Under the pieces are notes generated by a model that worked only from the letters and a program-made list of their open reading frames with translations, was not told where the DNA came from and made no database searches. From Streptomyces bluensis (GTDB taxonomy: Bacteria; Actinomycetota; Actinomycetes; Streptomycetales; Streptomycetaceae), in assembly GCF_014650715.1 (NCBI RefSeq), contig NZ_BMVM01000020.1, positions 62,001 through 126,000 on the forward strand: DNA of 64,000 nucleotides, in the 5' to 3' direction. A program made the position numbers and the translations under genes. Shown here one piece after another: positions 41,710-49,352 of the stretch (positions are counted from its first letter, which is position 1; each line of letters begins with the position of its first letter).

Positions 41710-42678
41710 TCACGGTGTCAGCACGATCCTGCCGAACACCTCGCCGGCGTCCATCTTCCGGTGTGCCGGCGCGGCTTGCTCCAACGGCAGCAGCTCGTGC
41801 ACCACCAGTTGGAGTTCGCCACGACTCGCGGCAGCGAACTGCTCGGTCCTCACCGCACGTCGATCGGGTTCGCTCACGGTGTCGGCGCTGAAGGTGGCAA
41901 ACGACATCGACTTCTTGAACGCCGCCATCATGTTCGCGCCGAAGTCCGCCGGCGGCTGTCCTCCTACCGCGCCGATGGCCACCATGCGACCGTTCGGGTT
42001 GAGCTTGTCGAAGAACGAGGGCATGTCCACACCGGCGACGATGTCGATGATGACGTCGTAACCCGTGGGAGCGTCTTCTCCTCCTTCACCGGAGCGGTCC
42101 AGCACATGGGTCGCGCCGAGCTTTCGCAGGCGATCACCACGCTCGACCGACGATGTCGTGACTGCCACCGCGGCGGCACCAGCCCGAGCCGCGAGCTGGA
42201 CCGTCATGATCCCCAGGCTGCCGGCCGCGCCGCGCACCAGCACCGACTCGCCCGGTGCGAAGTGGGCATGGGAAAGGCCGAAGTGGGCCACCACACCGGA
42301 GCTCCCGAGCGTCACCGCCTCGGCGGCGGAGAGGTTCGCGGGGAGGGGAAGGACCTCCTCCACCGGGGCGATCGCTTGTTCCGCGTAGCCGCCGCCCCCG
42401 CCGGTGGATGCCCACACCCGCCGGCCAATCCATGACGTGTCGACGCCGTCGCCGACTGCTGTCACCGTGCCCGCCACCTCACCGCCGGGGACATGTCCCT
42501 CCTTGAAGCCATAGGCAGCGAGAGCACCACTTCGGATCAGGACGTCGGCACCGCTGACTCCGATCGCCTCGGTGGCGATCAGCACCTGCCCGTCGGCGGG
42601 AATCGGGGCCGGGAGGTCGATGACGGCCAGGCCTTCAGGGCTTCCGAACGCCTGGATCGCGACTGCTTTCAATGTCAT
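41710..42678 (-). CDS. Zinc-independent quinone oxidoreductase (MDR family)
   Basis: 322 aa. NADPH:quinone or enone reductase fold. N-terminal GroES-like domain (EAIGVSGADVLIRSG, PGGEVAGTVTAVGDGVD), nucleotide-binding loop VRGAAGSLGIMTVQLA at about 150-165, C-terminal GRMVAIGAVGGQ. No structural or catalytic zinc cysteines. Divergent from a TetR gene with a palindrome between, so it is probably induced by a reactive quinone-like compound through that regulator. Confidence 0.92.
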   Translation of the reverse strand: MTLKAVAIQAFGSPEGLAVIDLPAPIPADGQVLIATEAIGVSGADVLIRSGALAAYGFKEGHVPGGEVAGTVTAVGDGVDTSWIGRRVWASTGGGGGYAEQAIAPVEEVLPLPANLSAAEAVTLGSSGVVAHFGLSHAHFAPGESVLVRGAAGSLGIMTVQLAARAGAAAVAVTTSSVERGDRLRKLGATHVLDRSGEGGEDAPTGYDVIIDIVAGVDMPSFFDKLNPNGRMVAIGAVGGQPPADFGANMMAAFKKSMSFATFSADTVSEPDRRAVRTEQFAAASRGELQLVVHELLPLEQAAPAHRKMDAGEVFGRIVLTP

Positions 42679-42763
42679 CTCCTGGTCTGGTCATGGGTGC
42701 GGCCAGTCATTCGAGGAACCTCGATGGACCGCACGCGAGGACGCGCAGCGTTTCCACACCTCC

Positions 42764-42787
42764 GGACGCTAACGGACGCCAGCGTCC
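42764..42787. promoter_or_regulatory. Candidate TetR operator
   Basis: Inverted repeat GGACGCT (42764-42770) with AGCGTCC (42781-42787), 10-bp spacer that itself holds another GGACGC. It lies about 20 bp before the TetR start and within the 130-bp divergent promoter of the quinone oxidoreductase. Confidence 0.55.
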
Positions 42788-42807
42788 ACTTAAGTAAAGT
42801 GAGAGCG

Positions 42808-43443
42808 GTGACCGACCGTTTGCCTCACACCCTGCGTTCCGACGCCCTGGACAACCGTGAACGCATCGTCGACGCGGCCCGCTCGCTGTTCGCCACCGAG
42901 GGCCTTGACGTGCCGATGCGCGAGATCGCCCGGAAGGCCGGTGTGGGCCCCGCCACTCTGTACCGCCGTTTCCCGACCAAGCAGATGCTGGTCACCGAGG
43001 CTTTCACGGACCAGATGCGGGCGTGCCACACCATCGTCGACGAAGGGCTCACCGATCCGGATCCGTGGCGCGGATTCCGCCGTGTGATCGAGAGGATCTG
43101 CGAACTGCACGCACACAATCAGGGCTTTACCGAAGCCTTCATGACTGCCTTCCCCGACGCGATGGATTTCGCCGCGGACCGTGCGCACACGCTGAACTCG
43201 ATCGCCAAGCTGGCCCACCGCGCCAAGGGCGCCGGCCACCTGCGCCCCGACTTCGTCCTGGACGACCTGATCATCATGCTCACGGCCCACAGAGGCATCC
43301 ACGCCACATCGACGGCCACCCGCGTCGCGGCTTCCCGGCGCTTCGCCGCGCTGGTGATCCAGGCGTTCCAGACCTCTCCGACACACTCGCCGCTACCACC
43401 CGCGGCACGGCTCGGTGCGGGTTCCAAGGGCGGGCACGGGTGA
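42808..43443 (+). CDS. TetR-family transcriptional regulator
   Basis: 211 aa. N-terminal DNA-binding helices in DNRERIVDAARSLFATEGLD and MREIARKAGVGPATLYRRFP; all-helical ligand domain after residue 60. GTG at 42808 gives MTDRLPHTLRSDALD; GTG at 42799 is possible, and the message may be nearly leaderless. Divergent from the quinone oxidoreductase it most likely represses. Confidence 0.92.
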   Translation: MTDRLPHTLRSDALDNRERIVDAARSLFATEGLDVPMREIARKAGVGPATLYRRFPTKQMLVTEAFTDQMRACHTIVDEGLTDPDPWRGFRRVIERICELHAHNQGFTEAFMTAFPDAMDFAADRAHTLNSIAKLAHRAKGAGHLRPDFVLDDLIIMLTAHRGIHATSTATRVAASRRFAALVIQAFQTSPTHSPLPPAARLGAGSKGGHG

Positions 43444-43446
43444 AGC

Positions 43447-43863
43447 TCAGGACGCCCCGCCGTTGGGCCCCTCGCCCAGCTCGAACCAGACTCCCTTCCC
43501 CTCGTTGCTGTCGAGCCCGAGGCGCGGTGCGGGCAGCTCCGTTCCCCAGCGGCCGTCCGTGAGCGCGTCGACGATCCAGAGCCCGCGCCCCGATTCGCCG
43601 TCGTAGCCCTCGCGGAGGGCGGGGGGTGTGCGGTCCTCGTCGTAGACCGTGACGCGGACGGCCTCGCGTTCTGCGGTGAGGAGTAAGACGGCGCCCGTTC
43701 CCTTCGCGTGGACACAGGAGTTGGTGACCAACTCGGAGGTGCAGAGGGTGGCATCGTCCACGAGGGCGTCCAGCCCCAGGGCACGCAGGACGGAGGTCAC
43801 GAAGTCGCGGGCGATACGGGCAGTGGTGTCCAGCGGTGGACACCTGAGGGTGTATTCGGGCAT
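43447..43863 (-). CDS. ATP-binding protein, anti-sigma/RsbW-type HATPase
   Basis: 138 aa. GHKL ATPase fold: N-box Glu44/Asn48 in TSELVTNSCVHA, VTVYDEDRTPP, and the G-box ESGRGLWIVDAL. Typical of stand-alone regulatory kinases of the SpoIIAB/RsbW group that are very numerous in Streptomyces. It is divergent from an XRE/DUF5753 gene and a DUF397 gene, the standard WhiJ-like neighbourhood; it ends 3 bp from the TetR stop. Confidence 0.9.
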   Translation of the reverse strand: MPEYTLRCPPLDTTARIARDFVTSVLRALGLDALVDDATLCTSELVTNSCVHAKGTGAVLLLTAEREAVRVTVYDEDRTPPALREGYDGESGRGLWIVDALTDGRWGTELPAPRLGLDSNEGKGVWFELGEGPNGGAS

Positions 43864-43939
43864 GGCTGATCAACTCCTGTATGGGGGGGAGCGCTTGGCC
43901 TCAGTGACCCAGAGTGCCTTTTGCGTCACCGAAGGTAGG

Positions 43940-43971
43940 GCGCAACCTATACCCGGCGCAAGCTATACCCG
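43940..43971. promoter_or_regulatory. 16-bp tandem direct repeat, candidate operator of the WhiJ-like locus
   Basis: GCGCAACCTATACCCG at 43940-43955 is followed immediately by GCGCAAGCTATACCCG at 43956-43971 (15 of 16 identical). It lies in the 187-bp divergent promoter between the HATPase gene and the XRE regulator. The CTATAC words could also act as -10 elements. Confidence 0.6.
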
Positions 43972-44050
43972 GAACTGGTCCCCGACCGTGTGACCCGTGC
44001 CATGCTTGCGCGGCATACTCGTTCAGCGGGACGACCAGGAGAAGAGGCGC

Positions 44051-44902
44051 ATGCCGCCAAGGAACAACCCGACGGCCCGGCAGCAGCGCCTGGGCGCCGA
44101 ACTGCGGAAGATGCGCGAGTTGGCGGGGATCAGCGCCCGAGCCGCAGCCGAGTTCCTCGGGTCGAGCCCCATGCACCAGAGCCATGTGGAGACTGGCCGC
44201 GGCGGCATCAGTGAGGACCGCATTCGTCGCTTGGCCGCGCACTGCGCGTGTGACGACGCGGCGTACGTGGATGCCTTGGTGAGCATGGCGAACGAACGCG
44301 GTAAGGGATGGTGGGAGGAGTACCGGGGAGTCGTTGCCCCGCAAGGGCTCGACATCGCGGAGTGCGAGCATCACGCCACCCGCCTCCGCACCTTCCAAGT
44401 CGCCCACATTCCGGGGCTGTTGCAGACCGAGGACCACATGCGGGCCATGTTCAGCTACATGTCGTCAGACGTGCCCAAGCGGGATCTGGACGCCTTTGTG
44501 GCGTTCCGCGCTCAGCGCCAGCAGGTTCTCGCCGGTTCGTCCGGGACGCCGTACGAAGCGGTCATCCACGAAGCAGCTCTCCGCATCCGGGTAGGTGGCC
44601 GCGGCACGGCTCGGGCCCAGCTGAAGCAGATTCTCGAACGGTCGGAGTTGGCCAACGTGACCGTACGCGTCCTACCTTTCGACACCGAGGACTTCGCCGG
44701 GAGCGGGTACTCGATGCTCTATCTGCACGGCCCCGTTCCCCAACTCGACACTGTGCAGACGGACACGGGCCATGACCCCGAGTTCTTCGACGCCGAGTCG
44801 CGCTTGCGGCAGTACCGAAAGCGTTATGAGCGAGTGATGATGGCAGCCCTCCCGCCCGCGGAATCCCGAGACCTCATCAGCCGCATCGCCCACGAGCTGT
44901 GA
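44051..44902 (+). CDS. XRE-family regulator with DUF5753 (WhiJ-like)
   Basis: 283 aa. Helix-turn-helix at about 14-70 (RLGAELRKMRELAGISARAA, SPMHQSHVETGRGGIS), then the DUF5753 domain (LRTFQVAHIPGLLQTEDHMRAMF, YEAVIHEAALRIRVGG, VRVLPFD). ATG at 44051 is preceded by AGGAGAAGAGG. It is followed by a DUF397 gene 11 bp downstream. In Streptomyces such pairs, with a nearby HATPase, are developmental regulators of the WhiJ type, where the small protein relieves repression by the DNA-binding one (family knowledge). Confidence 0.93.
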   Translation: MPPRNNPTARQQRLGAELRKMRELAGISARAAAEFLGSSPMHQSHVETGRGGISEDRIRRLAAHCACDDAAYVDALVSMANERGKGWWEEYRGVVAPQGLDIAECEHHATRLRTFQVAHIPGLLQTEDHMRAMFSYMSSDVPKRDLDAFVAFRAQRQQVLAGSSGTPYEAVIHEAALRIRVGGRGTARAQLKQILERSELANVTVRVLPFDTEDFAGSGYSMLYLHGPVPQLDTVQTDTGHDPEFFDAESRLRQYRKRYERVMMAALPPAESRDLISRIAHEL

Positions 44903-44913
44903 AAGGAACCAGC

Positions 44914-45126
44914 GTGCGCAGCCCCCTCCACTGGCAGAAGTCGTCCTTTTCAGGCGCCGATTCGGGTGACACGTGCGTCGAACTCGCCACCACGCCCTCC
45001 GCCCCCACCGCGATACACCTCCGCGAAAGCGACCACCCCACCACCCACCTCACCACCGGCCCGGCATCCCTCCACGCCCTCCTCACCGCCCTCAAAGCCG
45101 TCGAGGAACCCCTGCTGGAGCAGTAG
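44914..45126 (+). CDS. Small DUF397 protein
   Basis: 70 aa, acidic. Hallmark LHWQKSSFSGADSGDTCVELA near the N-terminus is the DUF397 signature. GTG at 44914 has AAAGGA upstream; GTG at 44899 would overlap the XRE stop and is less likely. Forms the second half of the WhiJ-like pair and probably binds the XRE protein. The C-terminal half (residues 40-70) is less conserved in appearance. Confidence 0.9.
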   Translation: MRSPLHWQKSSFSGADSGDTCVELATTPSAPTAIHLRESDHPTTHLTTGPASLHALLTALKAVEEPLLEQ

Positions 45127-45128
45127 CA

Positions 45129-45202
45129 ATTGGCAGATCCCGGCCACCGGCGGCTCCGTTTCGCCTGGTGGCTGCCTTCCGGGCTGGCCCACATCTGCCA
45201 AT
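45129..45202 (+). terminator. Long hairpin directly after the DUF397 gene
   Basis: ATTGGCAGAT (45129-45138) pairs perfectly with ATCTGCCAAT (45193-45202); inner CCCGG/CCGGG and CCACC/GGTGG stems fold the 54-nt interior. It begins 3 nt after the stop codon and probably ends the WhiJ-like transcript. Confidence 0.55.
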
Positions 45203-45218
45203 CACTCCCGCCTGAGCT

Positions 45219-45280
45219 GACCCCGTCGCGCACCTCACCGCGGGCGACCGCGGGCGACCGCCGCCGAGACGGCGCCGCTC
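45219..45280 (-). pseudogene. Fragment homologous to the TetR gene at 46.7-47.4 kb
   Basis: 45219-45250 matches 46875-46906 at 31 of 32 positions in the same orientation; the match continues to 45280 after a 10-bp tandem duplication (CGGGCGACCG at 45241 and 45251), with a few mismatches. On the minus strand it encodes ARGEVRDGV, like ARGEMRDGV of the intact TetR. It is a relic of a second tetR copy or a small local duplication. Confidence 0.6.
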
Positions 45281-45614
45281 AAAGCAGAGCGACCCATGCG
45301 CCCGCGCGATGTCAAGAGCAAGTTCAAGCCACATCTCGCCCGCCCGCATGGCTGTTAAGGGGAGATCACCACGATCACGGCGGGTGATGCGGGTCGCAGC
45401 CCGAATCCAGACACACCACCCGCACAGGCCGCCCCAGGCGTTACGCCGTCGTCACAGATCCCGGGGCGCGAAGGGTCGTGATCTTTGAATCGCCCCTGTT
45501 TATCCCCGCTTTGATTGGTCTTGATCAACTCTCCTGCGGACTCGGCATGTCCACGTAATCTCCGGCCATGGCCACCCCCTGCGCTTCCTTCCCTCGCATC
45601 CGCCAGGAGTCAAC

Positions 45615-46610
45615 ATGCGTGCGCTCGCCCGGATATCCCCCCTTGTAGGCAGACGCCTGCTCGGCACGGCCGTCGTGGCCGGAACCCTGATGCTCACCTC
45701 CCTCTCGGCGCCGACCGGAATCGCCGCGGCCGGGACGACGGCCGCCGAGTGCGCCGACACCACCGACGCCGTCGGCACCGCCGCCCGTGAGGCCCGCCCG
45801 GCACCGGGCAAGGACGTCGCGGAGCCGAACGAGATCAGCGAGGCCAAGGCCCAGGCCATGGACGCGGATCTGAAGAAGAAGCTGGACAAGCTGCGCACGA
45901 GCGGCCGCGACCTGTCGGCGACGGCCGCCTCCGCCACCATCCCGGTGTACTTCCACGTCATCCACGACGGACCCACCGGACAGCTCAGCTCGGCCGACAT
46001 CAACGCCCAGATGAACGTGCTGAACGCCGCGTACGCCGGCCAGGGCACCGGCAACACCGACTCCGGCTTCCAGTTCACCCTGGCGGGCACGGACTACACC
46101 GACAACGCCACCTGGTACAACGTCGGTTACGGCTCCACGGCGGAGAAGGCGATGAAGTCCGCCCTGCGCAAGGGCGGGGCCGACGCGCTCAACATCTACA
46201 CGGCCAACCTCGGCGGCGGCCTGCTGGGCTGGGCCACCTTCCCCAGCGAATACGCGGCCAACCCGTCCATGGACGGCATCGTCATCCTCGACGCCTCGCT
46301 GCCGGGGGGTTCGGCGACCAACTACAACGAGGGCGACACGGCGACCCACGAAGTCGGCCACTGGGCGGGTCTGTACCACACCTTCCAGGGGGGCTGTAAC
46401 GGCAACGGCGACTACGTCACCGACACCCCGGCCGAGAAGAGTGCCGCCTACCAGTGCCCGACGGGCCGCGACACCTGCGCCCGCGACGCCGGTGCGGACC
46501 CGATCCACAACTTCATGGACTACACGTACGACTCCTGCATGTACCAGTTCACCGCGGGTCAGGTGACGCGGATGCAGCAGAGCTGGGCCGCGTACCGGGC
46601 CGCCGGCTGA
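45615..46610 (+). CDS. Secreted M43-family zinc metalloprotease
   Basis: 331 aa. Signal peptide with twin Arg start region (MRALARISPLVGRRLLGTAV) and cleavage near residue 38, then a pro-region. The metzincin zinc site is HEVGHWAGLYH (His245, Glu246, His249, His255), with the Met-turn NFMDYTYDSC (Met301). Cys261, Cys281, Cys288 and Cys308 can form the two disulfides of pappalysin/cytophagalysin-type enzymes. AGGAG precedes the ATG. Exported protease of unknown substrate; the TetR gene converging from the right is not obviously linked. Confidence 0.93.
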   Translation: MRALARISPLVGRRLLGTAVVAGTLMLTSLSAPTGIAAAGTTAAECADTTDAVGTAAREARPAPGKDVAEPNEISEAKAQAMDADLKKKLDKLRTSGRDLSATAASATIPVYFHVIHDGPTGQLSSADINAQMNVLNAAYAGQGTGNTDSGFQFTLAGTDYTDNATWYNVGYGSTAEKAMKSALRKGGADALNIYTANLGGGLLGWATFPSEYAANPSMDGIVILDASLPGGSATNYNEGDTATHEVGHWAGLYHTFQGGCNGNGDYVTDTPAEKSAAYQCPTGRDTCARDAGADPIHNFMDYTYDSCMYQFTAGQVTRMQQSWAAYRAAG

Positions 46611-46637
46611 GCCTGATCGCGCTCTGACGCGCCGAGT

Positions 46638-46672
46638 AGTAGCCGAGGGGAGTTTCTCTCCCTTCGGCTACT
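46638..46672. terminator. Bidirectional terminator between protease and TetR genes
   Basis: AGTAGCCGAGGGGAG (46638-46652) pairs with CTCCCTTCGGCTACT (46658-46672) with one wobble and a TTTCT loop; CGCCCTTTCC follows on the plus strand. Confidence 0.88.
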
Positions 46673-46739
46673 CGCCCTTTCCAGGACAGCCCGGCCGAGC
46701 CCGCTCAGCCCGTCCCTCGACGTCCCTCGAATCCCTTCC

Positions 46740-47384
46740 CTACAGCGCCTTGAGCGCCGCCGCCGTCGCCCTCGCCAGGCTCGGCAGGTACTCCTTCGGC
46801 AGCTTCGGGCCCCGTACGACCACCGACCGCCAGTACAACGGACCGGAGATCAGGTCCAGGGTCAGGTCCTCGTCGACCCCGTCGCGCATCTCACCGCGGG
46901 CGACCGCCGCCGCGACGATGCCGCTCGCCACACTCTGCTGCCCCTCGCGCAACGCCTTCTGCATGGCCTCGGCGATCTCGGGGTTGCGGGCCGCCTCGGC
47001 CTGGAGGTCGGGGATGATCTGGCCGGCCACCGGGTGGCGCAGGGCGCGGGACGTGACCTCGTAGAGCAGACGGAGGTCACCCTCCAGCGAACCGGTGTCC
47101 GGCATCGGCAGGCCCTGGACCGCCACCGCCGAGACCAGGTCCAGAACCAGGTGGAGTTTCGAGCGCCAGCGGCGGTACACCGCCGTCTTGCCGACCCCCG
47201 CGCGCCGCGCGATGCCCTCGATGGACATACGGCCGTAGCCGACGGCAGCGAGCTCCTCGAAGACCGCGGCCCGGATGGCCTCGGTCACGTCCTCACGGAG
47301 CACGGCCGCCCCGGCGGGGGTCCGGCGGCGCGGGCGCGGCGGCCGCGCCGACTGCGTCTCGGGGGCGTCGGCGTTGGAAGTCAT
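46740..47384 (-). CDS. TetR-family transcriptional regulator
   Basis: 214 aa. Start ATG at 47384 (MTSNADAPETQSARPPRPRR), giving a basic Pro/Arg-rich leader before the helix-turn-helix RMSIEGIARRAGVGKTAVYR at about 55-75. The ligand domain holds VARGEMRDGVDEDLTLDLISG. The frame is open far upstream, but that overlaps the divergent ABC transporter promoter. It is divergent from the polysaccharide ABC exporter genes (146 bp apart), so it may regulate them. Confidence 0.92.
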   Translation of the reverse strand: MTSNADAPETQSARPPRPRRRTPAGAAVLREDVTEAIRAAVFEELAAVGYGRMSIEGIARRAGVGKTAVYRRWRSKLHLVLDLVSAVAVQGLPMPDTGSLEGDLRLLYEVTSRALRHPVAGQIIPDLQAEAARNPEIAEAMQKALREGQQSVASGIVAAAVARGEMRDGVDEDLTLDLISGPLYWRSVVVRGPKLPKEYLPSLARATAAALKAL

Positions 47385-47529
47385 GCCGACCAGCATAGGG
47401 CGTGACGACGCTACGGTTGCGTTCCGACGTCGCTCGGCATACGCTCGCGTTACGACGATACGGTCCCGTCCCGACGCAAACCCACAGGGCCGCAAGAGCG
47501 CCCCACGACCTCGACCGAAAGCAGCGGAT

Positions 47530-48477
47530 GTGAGCAGCCGAGCCCTCCCCACACCGCCAACCGCCACGGCCCACGCGCAGGCACCAGCACCAGCCCCGGC
47601 GCCGCCCACCGAGTCCCCCGCGCAGCTCGCCGCGCGGCACGGCCTCAGCGTCAGCGGTGCGCGCCCCTCCCTGCCCGAGTACATAGGGCAGCTGTGGGCG
47701 CGCCGGCACTTCATCACGGCGTTCGCCACGGCCAAGCTCACCGCGCAGTACAGCCAGGCGAAGCTCGGCCAGGTCTGGCAGGTCGCCAACCCGCTGCTCA
47801 ACGCGGCGGTCTACTACTTCATCTTCGGCGTCCTGATGGGCACCAGCCGGGGCGTGCCGGACTACATCCCGTTCCTGGTCACCGGTGTGTTCGTGTGGAC
47901 GTTCACCCAGAGCTCGATCATGGCGGGGACGCGGGCCATCTCCGGCAGCCTCGGACTCGTCCGCGCACTGCACTTCCCGCGCGCCGCGCTCCCGGTGTCG
48001 TACGCGCTCCAGCAGCTCCAGCAGTTGCTGTTCTCGATGGCCGCGCTGGTGGTGATCCTGCTCGCCTTCGGGGTGCCGGTCTCCGCGTCCTGGCTGCTGA
48101 TCGTGCCCACGCTCACGCTCCAGTTCATGTTCAACGCCGGGGTCGCGATGATCATGGCCCGGGTCGGGGCCAAGACCCCGGACATCTCCCAGCTGATGCC
48201 GTTCGTGCTGCGCACCTGGATGTACGTGTCGGGCGTGATGTGGAGCATCGACAAGGTGCTCTCCCACCAGGACCTGCCCCACTGGGTGCACCTCCTGCTC
48301 CAGTGCAACCCGGCGGCCGTCTACATCGACCTCATGCGGTTCGCGCTGATCGACAGCTTCCACGCGAGCCAGCTCCCCCACCACGTGTGGGCCCTCGCCC
48401 TCGGATGGGCGCTGCTCGCCGGCGTCGGCGGGTTCATCTACTTCTGGAAGGCTGAGGAGACCTACGGCCGTGGCTGA
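47530..48477 (+). CDS. Wall polymer ABC-2 exporter permease (TagG/Wzm type)
   Basis: 315 aa. GTG at 47530. A Pro/Ala-rich cytoplasmic leader of about 40 residues precedes the core PSLPEYIGQLWARRHFI and TAQYSQAKLGQVWQVANPLL, the ABC-2 signature, followed by six TM segments. Flips undecaprenyl-linked teichoic acid-like polymers across the membrane together with the next gene product, which overlaps it by 8 nt. Confidence 0.92.
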   Translation: MSSRALPTPPTATAHAQAPAPAPAPPTESPAQLAARHGLSVSGARPSLPEYIGQLWARRHFITAFATAKLTAQYSQAKLGQVWQVANPLLNAAVYYFIFGVLMGTSRGVPDYIPFLVTGVFVWTFTQSSIMAGTRAISGSLGLVRALHFPRAALPVSYALQQLQQLLFSMAALVVILLAFGVPVSASWLLIVPTLTLQFMFNAGVAMIMARVGAKTPDISQLMPFVLRTWMYVSGVMWSIDKVLSHQDLPHWVHLLLQCNPAAVYIDLMRFALIDSFHASQLPHHVWALALGWALLAGVGGFIYFWKAEETYGRG

Positions 48478-49303
48478 CACCACCCTGACCCGCCCGCACG
48501 AGCAGGCCCCTACGGGACCCGTCCCCACCGAACCCGTCCCCACCGTCATCGCCGACCGCGTCGACATCGTCTACCGCGTCAACGGCACGGGCGCGGGTCG
48601 CGGCACCGCCACCGCCGCGCTCAACCGCATCCTGCGCCGCAAGAAGGCCGAGAAGGCGGCGGGCGTGCGCAAGGTGCACGCTGTGCGGAACGTGTCCTTC
48701 ACCGCGTACCGGGGTGAGGCCATCGGGCTCATCGGAACGAACGGCTCCGGCAAGTCCACGCTGCTGAAGGCCGTGGCCGGGCTGCTCCCCGTCGAGAACG
48801 GCCGCATCTACACCGACGGCCAGCCCTCCCTCCTCGGCGTCAACGCGGCCCTGATGAACGACCTCACCGGCGAGCGCAACGTCCACCTCGGCGGCCTCGC
48901 CATGGGCATGTCCCGCGAGCAGGTGAAGGAGCGCTACCAGGAGATCGTCGACTTCTCCGGCATCAACGAGAAGGGCGACTTCATCACGCTGCCGATGCGC
49001 ACGTACTCCTCCGGCATGGCGGCGCGGCTCCGGTTCTCCATCGCCGCCGCGAAGGACCACGACGTGCTGCTCATCGACGAGGCCCTCGCCACGGGGGACC
49101 GCTCCTTCCAGAAGCGCTCCGAATCCCGTATCCGTGAGCTGCGCAAGCACGCGGGCACGGTGTTCCTCGTCAGCCACAACAACAAGTCGATCCGGGACAC
49201 GTGTGACCGGGTGCTGTGGCTGGAGCGGGGGGAGCTCCGGATGGACGGGGCGACGGAGGAGGTTCTGCGGGAGTACGAGAAGTTCACGGGCGGGAAGAAG
49301 TGA
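48470..49303 (+). CDS. Wall polymer ABC exporter ATPase (TagH/Wzt type)
   Basis: 277 aa. GTG at 48470 with GAGGAG 10 nt upstream inside the permease gene. Walker A GTNGSGKSTL, signature YSSGMAARLRFS, Walker B DVLLIDEALATGD, switch VSHNNKSI. The Wzt-like insert NLTGERNVHLGGLAMGMS is present; there is no C-terminal sugar-binding domain. It powers export of the polymer probably made by the convergent GT4 and GT2-TagF genes. Confidence 0.94.
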   Translation: MADTTLTRPHEQAPTGPVPTEPVPTVIADRVDIVYRVNGTGAGRGTATAALNRILRRKKAEKAAGVRKVHAVRNVSFTAYRGEAIGLIGTNGSGKSTLLKAVAGLLPVENGRIYTDGQPSLLGVNAALMNDLTGERNVHLGGLAMGMSREQVKERYQEIVDFSGINEKGDFITLPMRTYSSGMAARLRFSIAAAKDHDVLLIDEALATGDRSFQKRSESRIRELRKHAGTVFLVSHNNKSIRDTCDRVLWLERGELRMDGATEEVLREYEKFTGGKK

Positions 49304-49352
49304 CCCGACAGGGGCGCCCTGCGCGGCTCCGGAAAGCGCGGCTCGGGAACGC

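Larger units (their letters stand above)
45127..45614. other. Spacer before the metalloprotease gene
   Basis: About 490 bp without a gene. It starts with a long hairpin (45129-45202), then a 62-bp segment nearly identical to part of the TetR gene at 46.9 kb (45219-45280), and then about 330 bp where I see no clear gene, riboswitch or repeat. Confidence 0.5.

Noticed and set aside
39000..47400. Genomic island with integrase or prophage
   Set aside because: The stretch has accessory-type genes but no integrase, attachment repeats or phage genes; only ordinary variable content is supported.
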